DNA of 6,150 nucleotides from Oscillospiraceae bacterium (lineage in GTDB: Bacteria; Bacillota; Clostridia; Oscillospirales; Oscillospiraceae): positions 1 through 6,150 of the forward strand of contig JAFNXT010000115.1 in assembly GCA_017378975.1 (NCBI GenBank), read 5' to 3'. The first letter of the stretch is position 1. Each line of letters opens with the position of its first letter. Below, piece by piece: positions 5,957-6,150 of the stretch. Position numbers and translations under genes: made by a program. The notes below the pieces were generated by a model. It saw only the letters and a program-made list of their open reading frames with translations. It was not told the DNA's origin and searched no databases.

Positions 5957-5999
5957 AAAAAAGCCCCACAGGAGCGTAGGGCGAAGGCAGTCCTTCGCC
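5957..5999 (-). terminator. Leftward terminator of a gene beyond the right edge
   Basis: On the minus strand a GCCC...GGGC stem (5979-5982 with 5963-5966, extended by two pairs past a mismatch) is followed immediately by six T residues (5957-5962). Just upstream on that strand is a perfect 8-bp hairpin GGCGAAGG/CCTTCGCC (5980-5987 with 5992-5999, 4-nt loop) that overlaps the first stem and could compete with it. Together they look like a rho-independent terminator protecting the operon promoter from read-through. The base stem is short, so confidence is moderate. Confidence 0.5.
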
Positions 6000-6031
6000 G
6001 CAGCGTGTCGAAAAAGGTGTTCCGCGCCCCG

Positions 6032-6077
6032 GCCCCCTCTGATGAGGGGGCTGTCAGCGTAGCTGACTGGGGGAGTG
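6032..6077. repeat. Composite hairpin repeat, copy 1
   Basis: It contains an 8-bp hairpin GCCCCCTC/GAGGGGGC (6032-6039 with 6044-6051, loop TGAT), then a 6-bp hairpin GTCAGC/GCTGAC (6053-6058 with 6062-6067, loop GTA), then GGGGAGTG (6070-6077). It is non-coding. The same layout recurs in the opposite orientation at 6094-6143. I recognise the style as an intergenic repeat common in gut Clostridia, from memory. Confidence 0.7.
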
Positions 6078-6093
6078 CAGCGAAAAAGAAGGA

Positions 6094-6143
6094 CACTCCC
6101 TCCGCCCCGGCTTTGCCGGGACACCTCCCTCAGAGAGGGAGGC
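6094..6143. repeat. Composite hairpin repeat, copy 2 (inverted)
   Basis: The order is reversed relative to copy 1: CACTCCC (6094-6100), a 6-bp hairpin CCCGGC/GCCGGG (6106-6111 with 6115-6120, loop TTT), then an 8-bp hairpin CCTCCCTC/GAGGGAGG (6124-6131 with 6135-6142). The stems keep their length and place but differ in bases, showing compensatory change in the 6-bp stem (GTCAGC versus CCCGGC type). CACTCCC also pairs with GGGAGTG of copy 1 (6071-6077), closing a 16-nt spacer, so the pair can form one large structure. Confidence 0.7.
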
Positions 6144-6150
6144 AAGGTAC

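Noticed and set aside
5872..6096. N-terminal extension of the kinase-like gene
   Set aside because: It lies upstream of a consensus promoter and ribosome site and reads through a terminator and repeats.

Overview
The window is GC-rich, has compact operons with strong AGGAGG-type ribosome binding sites and sigma-A-type promoters, and carries GC-rich hairpin repeats of a kind I associate with gut Clostridia. I read it as chromosomal DNA of an anaerobic Firmicute, probably near Oscillospiraceae/Ruminococcaceae. That placement is inferred from style and repeats, not from a marker gene. There is no RNA gene, transposase, CRISPR array or integrase.

Layout: positions 1-249 are AT-rich and intergenic, with a promoter firing leftward out of the window and the terminator of the first operon. 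Positions 250-1604 hold a two-gene leftward operon, a Nudix hydrolase followed by an anchored or exported C39-like cysteine peptidase, joined by an ATGA stop/start overlap. Positions 1605-1825 hold back-to-back divergent promoters. Positions 1826-3049 encode, rightward, a secreted cell-wall hydrolase with a CHAP domain and a C-terminal lysozyme-like domain. The whole gap to the next, convergent stop codon (3050-3144) is one nested inverted repeat that also serves as a terminator.

Positions 3145-5871 hold a tightly coupled four-gene leftward operon, in transcription order: an HPr-kinase-like ATP-binding protein, a radical SAM/SPASM protein, a PqqD-like protein (a RiPP-recognition-element fold) and a flavin-reductase-like split-barrel protein. 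Two junctions are ATGA overlaps, and the third places the downstream ribosome binding site on the upstream stop codon. The operon has its own near-consensus promoter (TTGACA-N17-TAAAAT). Positions 5938-6150 are non-coding: a leftward terminator for a gene beyond the right edge, then two inverted copies of a composite hairpin repeat.

The four-gene operon is the part most likely to be undescribed. Radical SAM/SPASM plus PqqD is the core of many peptide-modifying (RiPP) pathways, and HPr-kinase-like proteins act as peptide kinases in some lasso-peptide clusters. Here they sit together with no visible precursor peptide, protease, cyclase or transporter. Any function as a peptide-modifying system is inference. 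The other two transcription units point to extracytoplasmic peptide or cell-wall hydrolysis and nucleotide housekeeping.
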